Assembly: GCA_945950065.1 (NCBI GenBank)
Contig: CAMFGQ010000009.1
Location: 1 to 20,394, forward strand
Direction of reading: 5' to 3'
Source: an uncultured Clostridia bacterium
Lineage (GTDB): Bacteria; Bacillota; Clostridia; Peptostreptococcales; Acidaminobacteraceae
DNA: 20,394 nucleotides
Position numbers and translations under genes: made by a program. Every line of letters begins with the position of its first letter. The first letter of the stretch is position 1. A model generated the notes under the pieces. That model did no database searches. It saw only the letters and a program-made list of their open reading frames with translations, and was not told the DNA's origin. This document shows positions 18,770-20,394 of this stretch, piece by piece.

Positions 18770-20269
18770 TTAGTTTTTGACTTTGTCTTCATAGAAGATG
18801 GCGAAGTTTGGATCTACTGTACCCTTTCCTAGATAACGAGCATTGTAATCTTTAAGTAGTTTAATAAAGGTCCCACTAAGAATGATAATAACTCCAATGT
18901 TGATAAAGGTCGGGATGACAGAGGAGAAGTCAGCAAGTACCCAGACTTGTTCTGGGGTTTCTCCTTTAAATACAGTAATGTATGTGAGTAAACATCCAAA
19001 GACAGGTGTTAACGCTTTGTAGATGATCAGAATGACTTTCTTAGCAGGTCCATCTTTAAAAGCGTGGTTAAGAAGTACATAGTAGTAGGTATACCAACCA
19101 GTTGCTGTTGTTAGACCAAAGAAGAAAATCGATAGAGCCACGACAACACGTGAGAAAGAACCGATATTCGCTTCTAGAGCCAAAAGGGTTAATTCAGCAC
19201 CTTTTACTCCACTTTCCCAAAAACCAGTTGTAATGACAAGAAGTCCAGTTGCTGTACAGACGATGATCGTATCTGCGAAGACTTCAAAAGCTCCCATAAG
19301 ACCTTGCTTAATAGGGTGATTTGTCTCGGCAGTAGCGTGGATCATGGGTGATGTTCCCCAACCTGCTTCATTGGAGTAAACCGAGCGAGCAAAGCCAAGC
19401 TGGATGGCTTTTGCCATTCCTGCACCAGCAAAACCACCTACTGCAGCCTGAGCTGTAAAAGCTCCCTTGAAGATCTGTGAAAAGGCATGGGGGATCTGTG
19501 AAGCATTCATAATAAGAATCAAGACAACACAGAGAACATAGAATAGACACATAAATGGAACAAGGTAACTTGCAATTTCCCCAACACGCTTAAGTCCGCC
19601 CAGAATGATGGCATAGACTGCGGCTACAAGAAGTAGAGAAGGAATCATATAAGGAATGTTAAAGGTAGTTCCTACTGCTTCAGAGACAGTGTAGTTTTGC
19701 AGTGTAATAAAGAAAGTAATAAAAATTCCACCACCAAAGAGAATGGCAAGGATTGGCCAGGCTTTCCAGCCGCGTTCTTCACCTAGACCTTTTTGCATGT
19801 AGTAGGTAGGTCCACCAAAATGAGTACCATCTTCTTTTGTCGTTCGGTAATAGACCGCCAGTGTAACCTCGGCCATTTTAATCATCATACCGAGAAGTGC
19901 TGCAATCCATAGCCAGAAAAGCGCTCCTGGACCTCCGGTAGCAATAGCGGTTCCAACACCAGAAATATTGGATACACCAACAGAGCCTCCAACGGCAATG
20001 GATACTGCCTGAAAAGGAGTAAGTTTCGTTTTGCTGTCGATTAGTTCGGGATCTTTTTTAAATGGAGTTTTGAGGATACGCCATAGATGTCTAAACTGAA
20101 ATCCCTTACTGAGAAGAGTAAAAATAATGCCGGCGAGAACGATGATCATAAGTAGTGGAGTGCCCCATAGCCAATAAGTAAACGCTTCAAATTTGTCCCA
20201 CATAATGTACATCCATGGTTTGGGTGTTGAAGAATTGTTTTGTGCTGGGCTCTTGTAAGTGAAAATCAC
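18770..20269 (-). CDS. AGCS-family sodium:alanine/glycine symporter
   Basis: An integral membrane protein of up to 499 residues, with some ten or eleven hydrophobic helices. Family signatures: GGSVGVSNISGVGTAIATGGPGALF-type N-terminal loop (about 93-117), HFGGPTYYMQKGLG (149-162), and the strongly conserved block GGFAGAGMAKAI through GFARSVYSNEAGWGT to HATAETNHP (about 278-318). AGCS carriers import alanine or glycine with Na+. The first possible start is GTG at 20269, but the promoter's -10 ends only 8 nt upstream, making that start nearly leaderless. ATG codons at 20212 and 20203 lie closer to the first helix (DKFEAFTYWLWG) but lack a clear Shine-Dalgarno. The true N-terminus is therefore uncertain. 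It forms a two-gene unit with the M20 hydrolase. Confidence 0.9.
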   Translation of the reverse strand: MIFTYKSPAQNNSSTPKPWMYIMWDKFEAFTYWLWGTPLLMIIVLAGIIFTLLSKGFQFRHLWRILKTPFKKDPELIDSKTKLTPFQAVSIAVGGSVGVSNISGVGTAIATGGPGALFWLWIAALLGMMIKMAEVTLAVYYRTTKEDGTHFGGPTYYMQKGLGEERGWKAWPILAILFGGGIFITFFITLQNYTVSEAVGTTFNIPYMIPSLLLVAAVYAIILGGLKRVGEIASYLVPFMCLFYVLCVVLILIMNASQIPHAFSQIFKGAFTAQAAVGGFAGAGMAKAIQLGFARSVYSNEAGWGTSPMIHATAETNHPIKQGLMGAFEVFADTIIVCTATGLLVITTGFWESGVKGAELTLLALEANIGSFSRVVVALSIFFFGLTTATGWYTYYYVLLNHAFKDGPAKKVILIIYKALTPVFGCLLTYITVFKGETPEQVWVLADFSSVIPTFINIGVIIILSGTFIKLLKDYNARYLGKGTVDPNFAIFYEDKVKN

Positions 20270-20271
20270 TT
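20257..20271. promoter_or_regulatory. 15-bp palindrome at the symporter start region
   Basis: AAGTGAAAATCACTT is a perfect palindrome around an AAA centre. It covers the expected transcription start and the GTG codon, and would suit an operator. Confidence 0.4.
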
Positions 20272-20277
20272 GCCCTT

Positions 20278-20307
20278 AGTATACTCTGAACCAGCAATTC
20301 TGGTCAA
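20278..20307 (-). promoter_or_regulatory. Symporter promoter
   Basis: On the - strand: TTGACC (20307-20302), an 18-nt spacer and TATACT (20283-20278), close to sigma-A consensus. CCAG-CAATT-CTGG (20291-20303) is an inverted repeat across the spacer and -35, of the opposite polarity (CCA...TGG) to the GntR sites. Confidence 0.7.
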
Positions 20308-20346
20308 TGGACTTAAGAAAAATAAGATATGATTTAAGAGTAAGCG

Positions 20347-20379
20347 TATAATAATTGTGGGTCTATCTATGTAGATAGA
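20347..20379 (+). promoter_or_regulatory. Divergent -10 element and 18-bp inverted repeat at window edge
   Basis: TATAAT (20347-20352) points rightward, and TCTATCTA-TG-TAGATAGA (20362-20379) follows near the expected start point. They probably belong to a divergent gene outside the window. No coding region is visible in 20284-20394. Confidence 0.4.
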
Positions 20380-20394
20380 TTACTCTGTAAAAGA

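Noticed and set aside
18724..18792. N-terminal extension of the M20 peptidase (Lys/Thr-rich)
   Set aside because: It overlaps the symporter's end and a hairpin, while an ideal Shine-Dalgarno precedes the inner ATG at 18723.

Overview
The window looks like chromosomal DNA of a strictly anaerobic Firmicute of the Clostridia type. The grounds are strong AGGAGG ribosome-binding sites, moderately low GC, tightly packed operons, and oxygen-sensitive enzyme families (2-hydroxyacyl-CoA dehydratase/benzoyl-CoA reductase relatives, a CooC-type ATPase, an acetyl-CoA synthase-related protein, an Fe-S enoate-reductase-type flavoprotein). I cannot assign a genus. There are no rRNA, tRNA, CRISPR or transposase genes.

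Layout: (1) 27-1551 (+): a YedE-type transporter, a TusA-like sulfurtransferase and a DUF3343 protein, a set typical of selenium/sulfur handling. (2) 1609-2023 (+): a His-rich small protein and a CooT-type nickel-binding protein with their own promoter, closed by a hairpin shared with the convergent next gene. (3) 2040-2762 (-): a FadR-type GntR regulator, divergent from the main operon. Three TGG-N5-CCA sites in the divergent region are likely its operators. (4) 3026-14900 (+): an 11-gene operon with gaps of at most 17 nt: CooC-like ATPase, dehydratase-like pair A1/B1, ATPase activator 1, small membrane protein 1, a stand-alone acetyl-CoA-synthase-like protein, activator 2 (almost identical in DNA to activator 1), pair A2/B2, small membrane protein 2, and a 944-aa flavodoxin/old-yellow-enzyme/FAD fusion. 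(5) 14887-16840: an AbiE toxin-antitoxin module (antitoxin intact, toxin broken) between two 67-bp copies of an imperfect direct repeat containing a palindrome. (6) 17062-20269 (-): an M20 (RocB-like) metallopeptidase and a sodium:alanine/glycine symporter, followed at the right edge by a divergent promoter.

The main operon is the candidate novel system. In known relatives, an ASKHA ATPase activator fires low-potential electrons into an Fe-S dehydratase/reductase. Here two paralogous reductase pairs, two near-identical activators, two paralogous membrane peptides, a CooC metallocluster ATPase, an ACS-derived protein with a C-x2-C-x5-C motif and a flavin reductase sit in one transcription unit under a FadR-like regulator. 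My inference is an ATP-driven low-potential reduction system, possibly with an unusual metal cluster and an acyl-CoA-type substrate. The substrate cannot be read from the sequence.
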